Shown here: positions 54,309 to 63,736 of the stretch, piece by piece
How positions within the stretch are numbered: position 1 is the stretch's first letter
Layout: each line of letters starts with the position of its first letter
Assembly: GCA_026127925.1 (NCBI GenBank)
Contig: JAJSLM010000007.1
Coordinates: 1-64,000 of the forward strand
Direction of reading: 5' to 3'
Origin: Thermoplasmatales archaeon
GTDB lineage: Archaea > Thermoplasmatota > Thermoplasmata > Thermoplasmatales > Thermoplasmataceae
DNA: 64,000 nucleotides
Position numbers and translations under genes: made by a program
The notes under the pieces: model-generated
Databases searched by the model: none
The model's input: only the letters and a program-made list of their open reading frames with translations
Told to the model about the DNA's origin: nothing

Positions 54309-54938
54309 ATGAACAAATATCCCTCGGACACAAGAATTATACTAGAATTAAAGACATCGAACGGGCTAAGCCTGAACGATTTATCGCAGAGGATTGGCAT
54401 CTCAAAGATGGGTGTATTAAATCAAATACAGAAATTGGAAAATAGAGGGATGATTGAACGTAAAATAATCAAGAGTAAGATAGGGAGGCCTTATTTTGTC
54501 TTCACCCTTAGGGAAAATTCAAAGAGTATGGTAAATAATTCAAGTGATGCCATGCTGGAGGATTTATTGACTTATATTTCAGAAAAAGGAGAAGGAGACA
54601 TAGTAGAGCGCTTCTTGAAGGATCGCTATCAGGCTATCAGAATCGAGTACTCCAAGAAACTCTATGGTCTTGTTCAAGATAAGAAGATAGAGGCTTTAGT
54701 GAAGCTGCGTGAAGAAGAGAACTACTTCCCAGAGCACAACAAATTGAACAATCAGGCTGACGAACTATTGGAATATAACTGCCCCATATTCCGGATATCA
54801 AACAGATTTGGAATTGCGTGTTCCCTTGAGACTTCATTATTTTCATCTGTTCTTAACATGGATGTAAAATCAACTCACAGGCAGGTTGACGGAAGTGGTT
54901 TGTGCAGATTCCTTATATCCAGAAAAAAAGATCTATGA
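54309..54938 (+). CDS. SufR-like winged-helix regulator with Cys cluster
   Basis: The 209-aa regulator has an N-terminal HTH (GLSLNDLSQRIGISKMGVLNQIQKLENRGMIE, then RGRPYF-like KIGRPYFVFTL). The C-terminal region has cysteines in ENCPI-like YNCPIFRIS, IACSLE and GLCRFL, in the pattern of the iron-sulfur-sensing SufR/COG2345 group. It could sense Fe-S status or redox state and control sulfur-cluster assembly or its own gene. Convergent with htpX (6-nt overlap). Target genes are not visible nearby. Confidence 0.8.
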   Translation: MNKYPSDTRIILELKTSNGLSLNDLSQRIGISKMGVLNQIQKLENRGMIERKIIKSKIGRPYFVFTLRENSKSMVNNSSDAMLEDLLTYISEKGEGDIVERFLKDRYQAIRIEYSKKLYGLVQDKKIEALVKLREEENYFPEHNKLNNQADELLEYNCPIFRISNRFGIACSLETSLFSSVLNMDVKSTHRQVDGSGLCRFLISRKKDL

Positions 54939-55907
54939 TTTGTATCTTTCCAAAAGCTGTATTCTCTTGGCGGGGTGTGGATGATCACTAAAAATCGTAG
55001 ACACTAAACTTGGCTTCATTCTTTTCCACTGGTCTAGGAGGTCCCGGTAGTCATGATATTCGGCATCTCTGGAGCTGGAAAACATTAGCATGTTGGAAAA
55101 GGACGAACCAGCACTTGAGGTGTTACTCCTGTTCTGTTGACGTCTTGAGAATCTATTGTAGCTTTTTTGTACTCCGTAACTGCTGACAATTTTCGCCAGA
55201 GCAGTCTGGAGATTCTCCGCACCGCCATCAACAGTCTTAGCGGCGTTTATATCTGCATAAGCCTCTCTCATCCTATTGACTGCAAGTATCATCAAGTTGA
55301 AGACAAAACTCACAGCAACAAGAAGTATTGCAATGAGAAATATGTAGCCCCCATTGTTTCGGTTACCACCAGAAAACAGGAGCATAAATCCAAAATAAAA
55401 GATCAATGTTGGTATTAAGCCTATGGCCATCAATAATTCAACATCCCTGTGCCTGAGGTGCCCCATCTCATGACCTATAACTGCTGCCAGTTCATCCTTG
55501 TTAAGGATATTTAATGCTCCTCTCGTAATGGCCATCCTTCTTCCGGCAATAGGTGACCCGAAGGCAAACGCATTCGGTTCATTTACTTCTGCTATGAAGA
55601 TTTTCGGCACCTTTTGTTTGTTCGCTTGGCTAACGTTGCTGACTAGTTGAACCAGCCAGGAATACTCCATGTCAGTCGCGCTGATCTCTTTGAGTCGGTA
55701 CATCCTTGAGATGACATAAGGAGAGAAGAGCCACTGCATTACGTCCATAACAACTATTATCCCAATTATAAAATATACACTGATAATGGATAATGAAAAA
55801 CCCCAGACAAGTTTCACGGTCAATGCAATTATACCTACGGCTATACCCGCAATAGCTATCCCGACAAGGACACTTGCGATCCTTAATTTTGCTGATAAGA
55901 AATCCAT
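54933..55907 (-). CDS. htpX: HtpX-like M48 membrane metalloprotease
   Basis: The 324-aa protein has two N-terminal membrane segments, the zinc motif IGHEMGHLRHRD (HExxH) near residue 145, a second membrane hairpin, and the third ligand region in MREAYADINAAK (Glu). These are the marks of HtpX, a heat-shock and membrane quality-control endoprotease. FGSPIAGRRMAITRGAL before the zinc motif is typical. Its promoter lies near a perfect inverted repeat. Confidence 0.93.
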   Translation of the reverse strand: MDFLSAKLRIASVLVGIAIAGIAVGIIALTVKLVWGFSLSIISVYFIIGIIVVMDVMQWLFSPYVISRMYRLKEISATDMEYSWLVQLVSNVSQANKQKVPKIFIAEVNEPNAFAFGSPIAGRRMAITRGALNILNKDELAAVIGHEMGHLRHRDVELLMAIGLIPTLIFYFGFMLLFSGGNRNNGGYIFLIAILLVAVSFVFNLMILAVNRMREAYADINAAKTVDGGAENLQTALAKIVSSYGVQKSYNRFSRRQQNRSNTSSAGSSFSNMLMFSSSRDAEYHDYRDLLDQWKRMKPSLVSTIFSDHPHPAKRIQLLERYKS

Positions 55908-55949
55908 CGAAACGTGATGTAAAACTAAGATTTAACCTCTTTCAGCTCC

Positions 55950-55970
55950 CCATTTTAACGGGTAAAATGG
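55950..55970. promoter_or_regulatory. Perfect 8-5-8 inverted repeat upstream of htpX
   Basis: CCATTTTA (55950-55957) and TAAAATGG (55963-55970) are exact inverted repeats with a 5-bp spacer. The repeat lies about 12-15 nt upstream of the htpX TATA-like TTAAATCTTA (minus strand), the site for an activator. It also follows the ABC exporter stop codon and could act as a hairpin at the end of that transcript. It has the same geometry as the hsp20 operator but a different sequence. Confidence 0.45.
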
Positions 55971-55997
55971 TATTCAAGAGGTTCGGTCTCCACTTGT

Positions 55998-57782
55998 TTA
56001 TGTCTCATTCCCGAACTGTGTAGAATTCATCTTATAGAAAATGCCCTTCCTGTCGATCAATTCATCATAAGAACCTTCTTCGACAAGTTCGCCCTGATTT
56101 ATGACGACTATTTTGTCAACCAGGGAAATCATGGAGAAGCGATGGGTAATCAAAATTAACGTCTTTCCATTTATAAATTTCTTCAGAGATTGAATGAGCA
56201 ATTTCTCGGAAAATAGATCGATCTGAGAGGTTGGTTCGTCCAATATTAGTACTTGGGGATTTCTCAAAAATGCACGCAAAATTGAGATCGCTTGTCTCTG
56301 CCCCTCAGAAAGATTCCTTCCCATCTCCCCTACGTCGCTCTCCACACCATTCGGTAAACCTTGGAATATGTCTTGCAGGTTAAAGCGCTCTATCAGTTTT
56401 TCTACATCTTCTTTTGTTTTTTTGTCGTCATAGAATATTATGTTTTCATACACAGTTCCTTTGAAAAGCATTATATCTTGTAGAACTGGGATAACCATTT
56501 TCCTGTAATCTTTTGTTGCAATAGAAGACAAATCATTACCATTAAGGAGGATCGTTCCATTTGTTGGTGAGTAAAATTTCAATAGAAGATTGGATAGCGT
56601 TGTTTTTCCCGCACCAGTATGTCCAACGATACCAATATGTTCACCGCTTTTAATCTCTAATGTTATATCTTTTAGGGCTGGTCTATCTCCGTAAGAGAAA
56701 GTAACATCCTGAAATTCTATTTGCTTAAACGAGTCAACACGGGGGCCGTTTCCCTCATTAGCATTGTCACGGGGAAAATCCATTATGCCATATATTCGCT
56801 CAGCTCCAACCATTGCTGATTGATATGAGTTGTAAAGTTGTGAAAGTTGTGTAACAGGATCAAAGAACTCCTGAACGTATACTATGAAAGCAATAAGAAT
56901 CCCGAGTGTGATAATCCCTGAGAAGACCTCCCTCGCCCCAACATATATCACAAGAGCTATCCCCAGCGCCTCGATAATTCTCAAGACAGCACCATATGAG
57001 GACGAAAGCTTGGCTGCTTTCATGTTTGCATTGAAATTGTCCTTATTCAGGGTGTCAAAATTCTCATCAGTAGGTTCTTCTACTGTAAATGACTTAATTG
57101 CCCGAATTGCGCTTATATTTTCAGCAACGTTACCTGTTATAGCAGCTATTGTTTTTCGTGTTCTAAGGTAGTTTCTTCTAACGCGATTGCGAATACCAAA
57201 CGAGAATGCTATTACAACAGGCACAATGACAAGTGCATACAGAGCCAGATTGAAATCGTAATAGAACATCACTCCTATGGAGACTATAACGGTTGTGATT
57301 CCAGACAGCACCTGCGGTAATTGAAATGTAAGGAACTCACTCAGCATTTCCCCATCATTTGTTATCCTGCTTATGAGATATCCCGCCTTAACATTGGAGA
57401 AGAAACTAACGGGCACGTATTGTAGATTTTCGAAAGATTTGTCACGCATGTTCCTGACAACAGACTGAGCAAGAAATGTAGAATAGATGGTCCTGGACCT
57501 ACTCGCAAAAAACTGAATTAGGTAAAGGAGAAAGAAGGCTGTACCAAAAATATATAGATCTATTATGTGCCTGTATACTACTCCATTTATGGCAAACGCA
57601 AGCGCTATCGGATACAGCGCTCCCGCACCGGCATTAATTATTATAGCAATTATAACCCTGTTGAAGTGACCTCTATAGGAAATCATATCCCGGATGAGCC
57701 TTTTTAGAGTCTTTGTTCGGTTCCGTTTATCATAACTGCTCTCGTCTATATCCCACGAAGAACCTCTAGGCATCGCCATCAA
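55998..57782 (-). CDS. ABC exporter half-transporter B, canonical Walker B, LSEGQ
   Basis: The 594-aa half-transporter has six membrane segments (residues about 40-320) and a C-terminal nucleotide-binding domain. Walker A is GHTGAGKTTLS, the signature NLSEGQRQ (Glu in place of the second Gly of LSGGQ), Walker B LILDEPTS with catalytic Glu, and the H-loop LILITHRFS. Thus it is the partner with the intact catalytic site but an atypical signature. Its start overlaps the other half by 17 nt. Together they form a type IV exporter, probably for lipids or drugs; the substrate is unknown. Confidence 0.9.
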   Translation of the reverse strand: MMAMPRGSSWDIDESSYDKRNRTKTLKRLIRDMISYRGHFNRVIIAIIINAGAGALYPIALAFAINGVVYRHIIDLYIFGTAFFLLYLIQFFASRSRTIYSTFLAQSVVRNMRDKSFENLQYVPVSFFSNVKAGYLISRITNDGEMLSEFLTFQLPQVLSGITTVIVSIGVMFYYDFNLALYALVIVPVVIAFSFGIRNRVRRNYLRTRKTIAAITGNVAENISAIRAIKSFTVEEPTDENFDTLNKDNFNANMKAAKLSSSYGAVLRIIEALGIALVIYVGAREVFSGIITLGILIAFIVYVQEFFDPVTQLSQLYNSYQSAMVGAERIYGIMDFPRDNANEGNGPRVDSFKQIEFQDVTFSYGDRPALKDITLEIKSGEHIGIVGHTGAGKTTLSNLLLKFYSPTNGTILLNGNDLSSIATKDYRKMVIPVLQDIMLFKGTVYENIIFYDDKKTKEDVEKLIERFNLQDIFQGLPNGVESDVGEMGRNLSEGQRQAISILRAFLRNPQVLILDEPTSQIDLFSEKLLIQSLKKFINGKTLILITHRFSMISLVDKIVVINQGELVEEGSYDELIDRKGIFYKMNSTQFGNET

Positions 57783-59529
57783 CCTCCTTTATGTCTCTTG
57801 CCTCGTCAATTCGACCAGGATTAAGTAGTTGGCCCGGTTCGATGTCTTCGATGAGGTCCATGCCGTTGAGTCTCAGTATTCTGTCACAGAACTTCAACAC
57901 TGAGTACCTGAGCGATATGACTACTACGGTTGTTTTGTTTAGATAAGACCTAATATTTCGAAGCATTTCTAGCTCAGTTTCCGGATCGACACTTGAGGTT
58001 GCATCATCAAGGATCAACACACGTGGATGAATGAGAATAGCACGTGCTACTGCTATTCTTTGTTTCTGGCCTCCAGAGAGGGTGACGCCTCGTTCACCGA
58101 CAAGCGTATTGTATCCGTCGGAAAAATTATTAACGAATTCGGAAACCAACGATATTTCACATATGTGTTCAATCTCTTCATCACTCACATTTTTTGCTCC
58201 AAATGCAACATTTTCTTTTATTGTCCCTGAGAATATGTTTACTTCCTGGGGGACAACAGCAATAAACTTTCTGAGCGTCGAGAGGTTTACATCTTTCAGA
58301 TCTACGTCACCTATGGAGATTTTCCCTTCTGTAGGATCATAAAATCTTGAGAGTAGGGAGAACAACGTCGATTTCCCAGAGGCCGTTTTTCCGGTTATCC
58401 CCAGAAATTCTCCCTCTTTAATCTCAAAATCCAGATCTTTTAGAATAAAGCGATCGCCTCTTTTGAATGATACATGGTGGAATTTTATGTCTCCATTTTC
58501 TATGGTTTTAATTCCGGAATCATGGTCTTCATCGAGATGGTTGTCGGTTATCTCATTTATCCTTTCTATTCCAGCATTTGCATTCTCAGATGTCACTATG
58601 AGCCTGCCGAGATTTCCAACTGGACCACTGATCATTCCAAAAATATTTATCGCGGCTACCAGGGAACCCAAAGAGGCGAACGAAATATACGATGTGTATC
58701 CCCCATAGATTAATACAATTGAGGAAGCAGAGGACACGACGAGAGGCATCAGGTTGTTGAAAAGGCCTCTCAGTTTTGCAACTTCTTGATATTCTTCGAA
58801 ATAATCGTCAGTTTTGTTGCTGAAGCGATCTATCTCATCCTTCTCCTTCGAAAAACCTCGAACAACACGGTTTCCAACAATGTTCTCTTGAAGATATTCA
58901 TTCATAGTTCCGTAATGTTCTCTTATCTTTCTCCAATGGTTTCGTTGATTATTCTGGTAAACCATTCCAAGAAATACTAATATAGGGACAATCAGAACAA
59001 ATAAACCAGCATAGAGTGGTTTTAGCATGAAAAGGAGCGCAAAAGCATACAGTATCAAAAACACTGTGGGAATCAATTGGGAAAATGCGGCCTGAACAAA
59101 ATTGCCGGAGACCGTTACGTCCATTGTCATCCTTGACAAGGTATCTCCTGAAGTTCGTGATTGATAGAATTCCATGTGTTTTCTGATTAACTTTGAAAAC
59201 ACGAGTCTTCTGAGCTTATAGGAAAAATTCTGTGTAAGGAACTGTGACCCGTAATTTACGAGGAAACTGAAAACGGCTGAAAGGGAAGAAACTAAAACTA
59301 TCAGCAGTACTATGTGTTCAATTGTCACAAAACTTCCTATCTGCAAATCGGAAACTGAATCCCCAATGAATATGGGGATATATAATCTTAAAGCGCTTGT
59401 AGCAAGCGCAAATCCTATCACTAAACCTACGATGACTTTCTTGTCTTGTAAAAATTTTAAGGAGAATTTAAGCGGTCCAAGGACGTTAAAGAGTCTCCTC
59501 ACTGAATATATATTATCCTTTTGTGGCAC
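57766..59529 (-). CDS. ABC exporter half-transporter A with degenerate ATP site
   Basis: The 587-aa half-transporter has six membrane segments and an NBD. Walker A (GKTASGKST) and the signature TLSGGQKQ are intact. The catalytic residue after Walker B is Asp (LILDDATSS instead of DE), and the H-loop His is Leu (VVVISLRYS). This makes the composite site formed with the partner's LSEGQ degenerate, while the other site is canonical. It is the upstream gene of a two-gene operon. Confidence 0.9.
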   Translation of the reverse strand: MPQKDNIYSVRRLFNVLGPLKFSLKFLQDKKVIVGLVIGFALATSALRLYIPIFIGDSVSDLQIGSFVTIEHIVLLIVLVSSLSAVFSFLVNYGSQFLTQNFSYKLRRLVFSKLIRKHMEFYQSRTSGDTLSRMTMDVTVSGNFVQAAFSQLIPTVFLILYAFALLFMLKPLYAGLFVLIVPILVFLGMVYQNNQRNHWRKIREHYGTMNEYLQENIVGNRVVRGFSKEKDEIDRFSNKTDDYFEEYQEVAKLRGLFNNLMPLVVSSASSIVLIYGGYTSYISFASLGSLVAAINIFGMISGPVGNLGRLIVTSENANAGIERINEITDNHLDEDHDSGIKTIENGDIKFHHVSFKRGDRFILKDLDFEIKEGEFLGITGKTASGKSTLFSLLSRFYDPTEGKISIGDVDLKDVNLSTLRKFIAVVPQEVNIFSGTIKENVAFGAKNVSDEEIEHICEISLVSEFVNNFSDGYNTLVGERGVTLSGGQKQRIAVARAILIHPRVLILDDATSSVDPETELEMLRNIRSYLNKTTVVVISLRYSVLKFCDRILRLNGMDLIEDIEPGQLLNPGRIDEARDIKEVDGDA

Positions 59530-59633
59530 CTCTAAAAACCTCTAAAAACATTTGATTGGTTATCACGTTCCAATATTTTCATTTAGCGATTCATGCGGTT
59601 AAACTCGCTAGCGTTTTTAAAATGTAAGAGTAA

Positions 59634-60848
59634 TCACAATTTATGCAGCACTTTATAGTATACCCATCCCCCAATTGTTTGAATAGCTCCACCAAGAATC
59701 AAGGGAAATGGTATGTATATATCCATAAGGTACCCAGACGCCCCAGAAAGTGCCTGTGGTAGTCTGCTCGCGACACCCTGAATGCTTGTGGATGCACCGT
59801 AATCCGAAGCTTCTATTCCGCTTACGTTGACAGCTGTCCTGTTCGGTGAACCAAATCCGGCTACTGCAGATCTAAATGCATATATTACTTCTGATAAGAT
59901 TAGGAACGGCGACAAGGCAACAACTACAATAAGAATGCCCTGTAGAATTCTTGTCGCAGAAGCGTACTTTAACGATGATGCCCTATTTCCACTATAAAAA
60001 TGGCCTGCTGCATAAGATCCTATTGCTGTGGCCAGATAAGCCCATATGAATATGAATCCAACTTGTGAAGGTGTTATCTGATACCTTAGCTCAAACCATG
60101 GGGCAATTAGTACCATGGCCAATCCAAGTCCAGATCCGTTTACTACGTTTGTAAGCACAACCCTTGCAGTGTATTTACCGCTACTCCTCTTCATGATCTT
60201 TTCCTTTTTCTTAATCACGGGCTTCTCTTTCAGGAACATTAAGCTAAGGAACGACGTAGCGATAAGCGCAAAAGCTATCCCAAACAGGAATCTGAATGCT
60301 CCAACGAATCCGTACGAAATGGAAACATATGCGTGAACATACAGCATTATTGCCCCAATAATTGATCCAGCAGAAGAAATTGCTGTAATCATTCCTATTT
60401 TTTTCACTCTATCAATATTTTGAGGCCAGTTTTTTGCAACGTATGCGGTCATTCCCGGGGAAAAAGCCCCCCGCATTCCGCCAGGCGTTCCCGCAGTTCC
60501 GGAAAGTATTATACCAATAAGGATCAAATCTCTGTTAAGTGTAAATGTCAGCACGACTGAAATGAATAAAGCAGGTATCTCTCCAACTAGGAGTGAAGTT
60601 TTAAATCCAACGCGATCCCCAAGCATTCCTATACCTACGGAGAGAACGATAGAACAGATTATGACAAAAACGTAAATTACACCAATAATGAGTATTGAAT
60701 AATGGAGATAAAGCAAGTACAATGGAGACGACAATGTTATGAAAATTAGTCCTATGCTTCTTGATGCCCTAGAAACCAAGAGAAACCTGAAGCTATGGTT
60801 TATGTTCGAAGAATTATCACCTTTATCCATTCCTGACTCTTGATTCAT
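59634..60848 (-). CDS. MFS transporter, 12 TM
   Basis: The 404-aa secondary transporter has twelve hydrophobic segments in two halves with a basic loop in the middle (KEKPVIKKKEKIMKRSSGK). The loop 2-3 region reads GMLGDRVGFKTSLL, the MFS signature G-x-L-x-D-x-x-G. The substrate cannot be predicted. It lies upstream of the ABC exporter on the same strand, 104 nt apart, and may share its regulation. Confidence 0.88.
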   Translation of the reverse strand: MNQESGMDKGDNSSNINHSFRFLLVSRASRSIGLIFITLSSPLYLLYLHYSILIIGVIYVFVIICSIVLSVGIGMLGDRVGFKTSLLVGEIPALFISVVLTFTLNRDLILIGIILSGTAGTPGGMRGAFSPGMTAYVAKNWPQNIDRVKKIGMITAISSAGSIIGAIMLYVHAYVSISYGFVGAFRFLFGIAFALIATSFLSLMFLKEKPVIKKKEKIMKRSSGKYTARVVLTNVVNGSGLGLAMVLIAPWFELRYQITPSQVGFIFIWAYLATAIGSYAAGHFYSGNRASSLKYASATRILQGILIVVVALSPFLILSEVIYAFRSAVAGFGSPNRTAVNVSGIEASDYGASTSIQGVASRLPQALSGASGYLMDIYIPFPLILGGAIQTIGGWVYYKVLHKL

Positions 60849-60902
60849 AATCCAGAATGGTTAAATCCTTTGGATTGTATTAACTTTTTTTGACTATTTG
60901 CT

Positions 60903-61262
60903 CTAAGTTCTGCTGGGCTCTCTTGATTTTTTCATAGCTAAAAGTCTTTCCAGCTCTAGTATTTCTTTTTGATAGAAAAAGAGTGTAATTACCATGAGAC
61001 TGGACGTATCTGAATCTTTTTTTATGTAAAGAGGAAGCACAGATTCATAAAATTTGTCGAATGAGCTTACGCTATCGTCTACGATATCGAGTCCCCTGTT
61101 GCCAGTGGACTTGTATTCATCGTGAAGGTCAAGCAGGCCGTTTTTGAAACTATTGAATATTCCCATGAGATCAGCATTATTTACATCTGTACCATCTATC
61201 TCCATCCCGTGTAGTCTGGCAAACAGATCTATTATTTCTTTTTCAGTTGTTGAAAGTGGCAT
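60903..61262 (-). CDS. Hypothetical helical protein, 119 aa
   Basis: I do not recognise a family. It is an acidic, nearly all-helical soluble protein with no cysteine and a basic end (MKKSREPSRT). Segments such as FNSFKNGLLDLHDEY and VSSFDKFYESVLPLYIKK look amphipathic. It is 54 nt upstream of the MFS gene on the same strand, so it may belong to the same transcript. Clean frame and normal codon use support expression. Confidence 0.55.
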   Translation of the reverse strand: MPLSTTEKEIIDLFARLHGMEIDGTDVNNADLMGIFNSFKNGLLDLHDEYKSTGNRGLDIVDDSVSSFDKFYESVLPLYIKKDSDTSSLMVITLFFYQKEILELERLLAMKKSREPSRT

Positions 61263-61445
61263 TAGATATCCTAAGGATATTGATTCATTATGTTATAAAG
61301 ATTATCCACTTATTAAAAACAAAACTTTTTTTTTTCAGTTGTGGTATGGTGTAGATCGGCGTTCTCCCGGAAGATAAAGATCGTATATATTGATAATGGG
61401 AATAGAATGATATAATAAACGGTATTTACTATATTGTAAAGGTAA

Positions 61446-61823
61446 ATGAATCCATCAAAAGAATTTTGGAATAGCATTACAGATGAATTATTGACACTGG
61501 AACGGCCCTTGGTAATAAGGAAACTCGATCAGGAAGGAAACCCTATTCCAGATATTGGTGAGAGTGGGCTATTCTCAAGATCCATAGGGGAATATCATGG
61601 CCAGATTGCGGACTGGAGGGCAAGTATCCACAATAGCCAAAAAGGTATCCATGCACTTGAATACAATGATTTTTACAAGCTGCACATAGACAAATATGAT
61701 CCCAAGAAGAATCCTGTAGGTCACCTACTCCACGACAGTCCCGGGACGATTATCCTCGCGCTTTTGTCCGTTCTCTTGTTTATACCGTTGCTGAGGAAAC
61801 GACGTAGGCCTCCATTATTGTAA
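61446..61823 (+). CDS. Hypothetical tail-anchored membrane protein, 125 aa
   Basis: The protein has a soluble N-terminal region of about 95 aa (FWNSITDELLTLERPLVIRK onward) with no signal peptide, then one membrane span near residues 102-118 and a basic C-terminus RKRRRPPLL. SPG before the span followed by RKRRR resembles the layout of archaeal C-terminal sorting signals, but without an export signal a tail anchor is more likely. The start ATG is preceded by a TATA-like sequence in AT-rich DNA. No family is recognised. Confidence 0.55.
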   Translation: MNPSKEFWNSITDELLTLERPLVIRKLDQEGNPIPDIGESGLFSRSIGEYHGQIADWRASIHNSQKGIHALEYNDFYKLHIDKYDPKKNPVGHLLHDSPGTIILALLSVLLFIPLLRKRRRPPLL

Positions 61824-61828
61824 CAAAA

Positions 61829-62197
61829 TTAAGTTTCGTTATTCTCGATTTCCTTGAAGATTTGTTCGTATATGTCACCCTGGATCTCCGGAACATTCTT
61901 GGGTTTTGATGCGTTGTATATGTTCTCTTTATTATAGACCCATTGGTTAATACGCCATGAGCGTCCCTTAACAATATTGACTTCTTCCCTGTGCGTTTCC
62001 AAGAATCCATATTCCTCTAAATTATAAAAGACGTCGCGTTCAGGAGCGGAGAGAACATTGTCCAAGACGTAATCTTCATAACCAAAAAATGAAAGGATAA
62101 AGTCGCAGAGTTCCTCAATGTCTCCAGTGACCATCCCTTTCTGCCCGTAAGTGTTTTCAAGCGCCTTTATCAAAACATCTCTGGTCAAAACGGACAT
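61829..62197 (-). CDS. DUF6015-like Thermoplasmata protein
   Basis: The 122-aa soluble protein starts MSVLTRDVLIKALENTYG and has an N-terminal helical block with DFILSFFGYEDYVLDNVLSAPERDVFYNLEEYGFLET, then EEVNIVKGRSWRINQWVY. This pattern agrees with the DUF6015 family confined to Thermoplasmata. Its length is typical. The function is unknown. It converges with the tail-anchored protein gene, 5 nt away. Confidence 0.65.
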   Translation of the reverse strand: MSVLTRDVLIKALENTYGQKGMVTGDIEELCDFILSFFGYEDYVLDNVLSAPERDVFYNLEEYGFLETHREEVNIVKGRSWRINQWVYNKENIYNASKPKNVPEIQGDIYEQIFKEIENNET

Positions 62198-62502
62198 GGA
62201 ATCTTTTCTTCATTCCTTTCAAGTAATTAATCTTTCGTCTTACGATATTCGGATTGTATGGGTATCTAAAATCTTCCATATTGAAGGTGATCGGAGATCC
62301 CTGCTTCATCAATGGTGCCCTCATCTGCCATCTAAAGGCCTTACCCTATCTTCTATTTTTTTGCTCATAAGGTGTGAATTTCCTACTGCCTGTGGGTATG
62401 TGTGCTGTGTTACTTCAATCACTGTTATTCTCTTGCTCCAAATTGACAGGCATCACAAACTAAGTGGATTTTCCGCCCAAAATGTTGTAAGGATACAAGA
62501 TT
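62198..62502. other. Intergenic region, no confident gene
   Basis: In these 305 bp I see no tRNA and no gene with a recognisable product. A 55-codon minus-strand frame (62157-62324) overlaps the start of the DUF6015 gene and is listed as rejected. A long plus-strand frame through this stretch is hydrophobic and Cys-rich in a way expected from chance reading of AT-rich DNA. Confidence 0.35.
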
Positions 62503-63450
62503 TTATAATTTGCGTGATATTATAGTTTCCGCAACAGAATTGGATAGTGCTTTAAATTTCAATTCTCCTTTTGCATACGTAATCTCATTCTCTTTCAGCA
62601 CCCTGTGATCCTGATTGATTAATACGCCACTGCCATAAACAACCTTGAAAATGTCATTATCACCCAAGTGGAATTCTACAGTTTCCTCCGACTTTATAAA
62701 GTAATCCGAAATCTCAAAATTTTTATCATCAACTATTGTCTTCTTATAACCCCATGTATAGTCTGTTCGATTTTTATATTCTTCTCTCACCTGCTCCATT
62801 TCCTTTTCGCTGTCAACTCCTATCCAGAAAGTGTCCTCTTTGTATGCTCCAATGAGCTTGGCTGCTGCCAGTTCTGGGAACGCTGTTCTTTCTATGTCCT
62901 TTTCAAGATACTCTCGTAAGAATACATCGAATATGCTTTTCTTTATATAATAAAGCCCTGCGTTCATGTAGTAATTTAGCAAGGGTTTTTCTTTAAAACT
63001 CCCTACTTGATCACCCAAAAGATCAACTATTCCAAAAGGGCTCCTCATCTTTATCGCGAATATCACTAGACCGTACTGCGAAGCCCTAGAAAACTCTATG
63101 AATTTTTTAAGGTTGACATCCGTGACAGTGTCACCATTTCTCAATATAATGTCTTCTTCCCCGAACGTTGATATAAGATTCCTAACAGAATATAACGTTC
63201 CCATCGGTTTTTCTTCTTTAAGATAATGCATTCTAATGCCCCTGCTCTCCTTTCCGTATCTCTCTTCAATCTTCTCGCCAAGGTGGCCAGAAAGCACATA
63301 AACGTCTTTTATTCCAACACCCGAGAAGTCAAGAAGCTGCCTGTCCATAATTGTGTATTCATCCTTTATGGTTATTAGCGCTTTAGGAATGTTGTTTGCT
63401 ACAGGCCTAAGTCTCTTTCCAAATCCGCCCGCTAAAATAGCTCCAATCAT
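62503..63450 (-). CDS. NDP-sugar pyrophosphorylase with beta-rich C-terminal domain
   Basis: The 315-aa protein begins GAILAGGFGKRLRPVANNIPKALI, the G-x-G-x-R nucleotide-binding motif of sugar nucleotidyltransferases. RNGDTVTDVN carries the metal-binding Asp. The catalytic domain runs to about residue 235. A C-terminal part of about 75 aa (VEFHLGDNDIFKVVYG...HRVLKENEI) is strand-rich and looks cupin- or hexapeptide-like, without a clear family. It makes an NDP-sugar for glycan synthesis; the nucleotide and sugar are not deducible. Confidence 0.85.
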   Translation of the reverse strand: MIGAILAGGFGKRLRPVANNIPKALITIKDEYTIMDRQLLDFSGVGIKDVYVLSGHLGEKIEERYGKESRGIRMHYLKEEKPMGTLYSVRNLISTFGEEDIILRNGDTVTDVNLKKFIEFSRASQYGLVIFAIKMRSPFGIVDLLGDQVGSFKEKPLLNYYMNAGLYYIKKSIFDVFLREYLEKDIERTAFPELAAAKLIGAYKEDTFWIGVDSEKEMEQVREEYKNRTDYTWGYKKTIVDDKNFEISDYFIKSEETVEFHLGDNDIFKVVYGSGVLINQDHRVLKENEITYAKGELKFKALSNSVAETIISRKL

Positions 63451-63736
63451 TACAAGGTAAACATAATTGCTCTTTTTAATTTATGCACAAGCAAAATATA
63501 TATTGTATTGTGTAAAGGGTAGAACTTCGCTAAGAATGAAATTCCTAAAGGTTCTTCCAAACCCATCCTTGTTAAATGTTGAAGAATCTGGTTGGAATTT
63601 AAACAAAATTTCATGCGTTTGCATCAGAATAAGTCGAAGTAACGTATTTATAGGTATTCCCCTAAAACTTACCAATGCTACGAGGAATTTATGGGCATTG
63701 TAACTTTGCTGATACAAGGAAGAAAATAAACACGAA

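Noticed and set aside
62157-62324. A 55-codon minus-strand frame with a basic, plausible composition
   Set aside because: It overlaps the start of the DUF6015-like gene by about 40 nt, has no ribosome-binding site or TATA-like box at a fitting distance, and matches no family I know.
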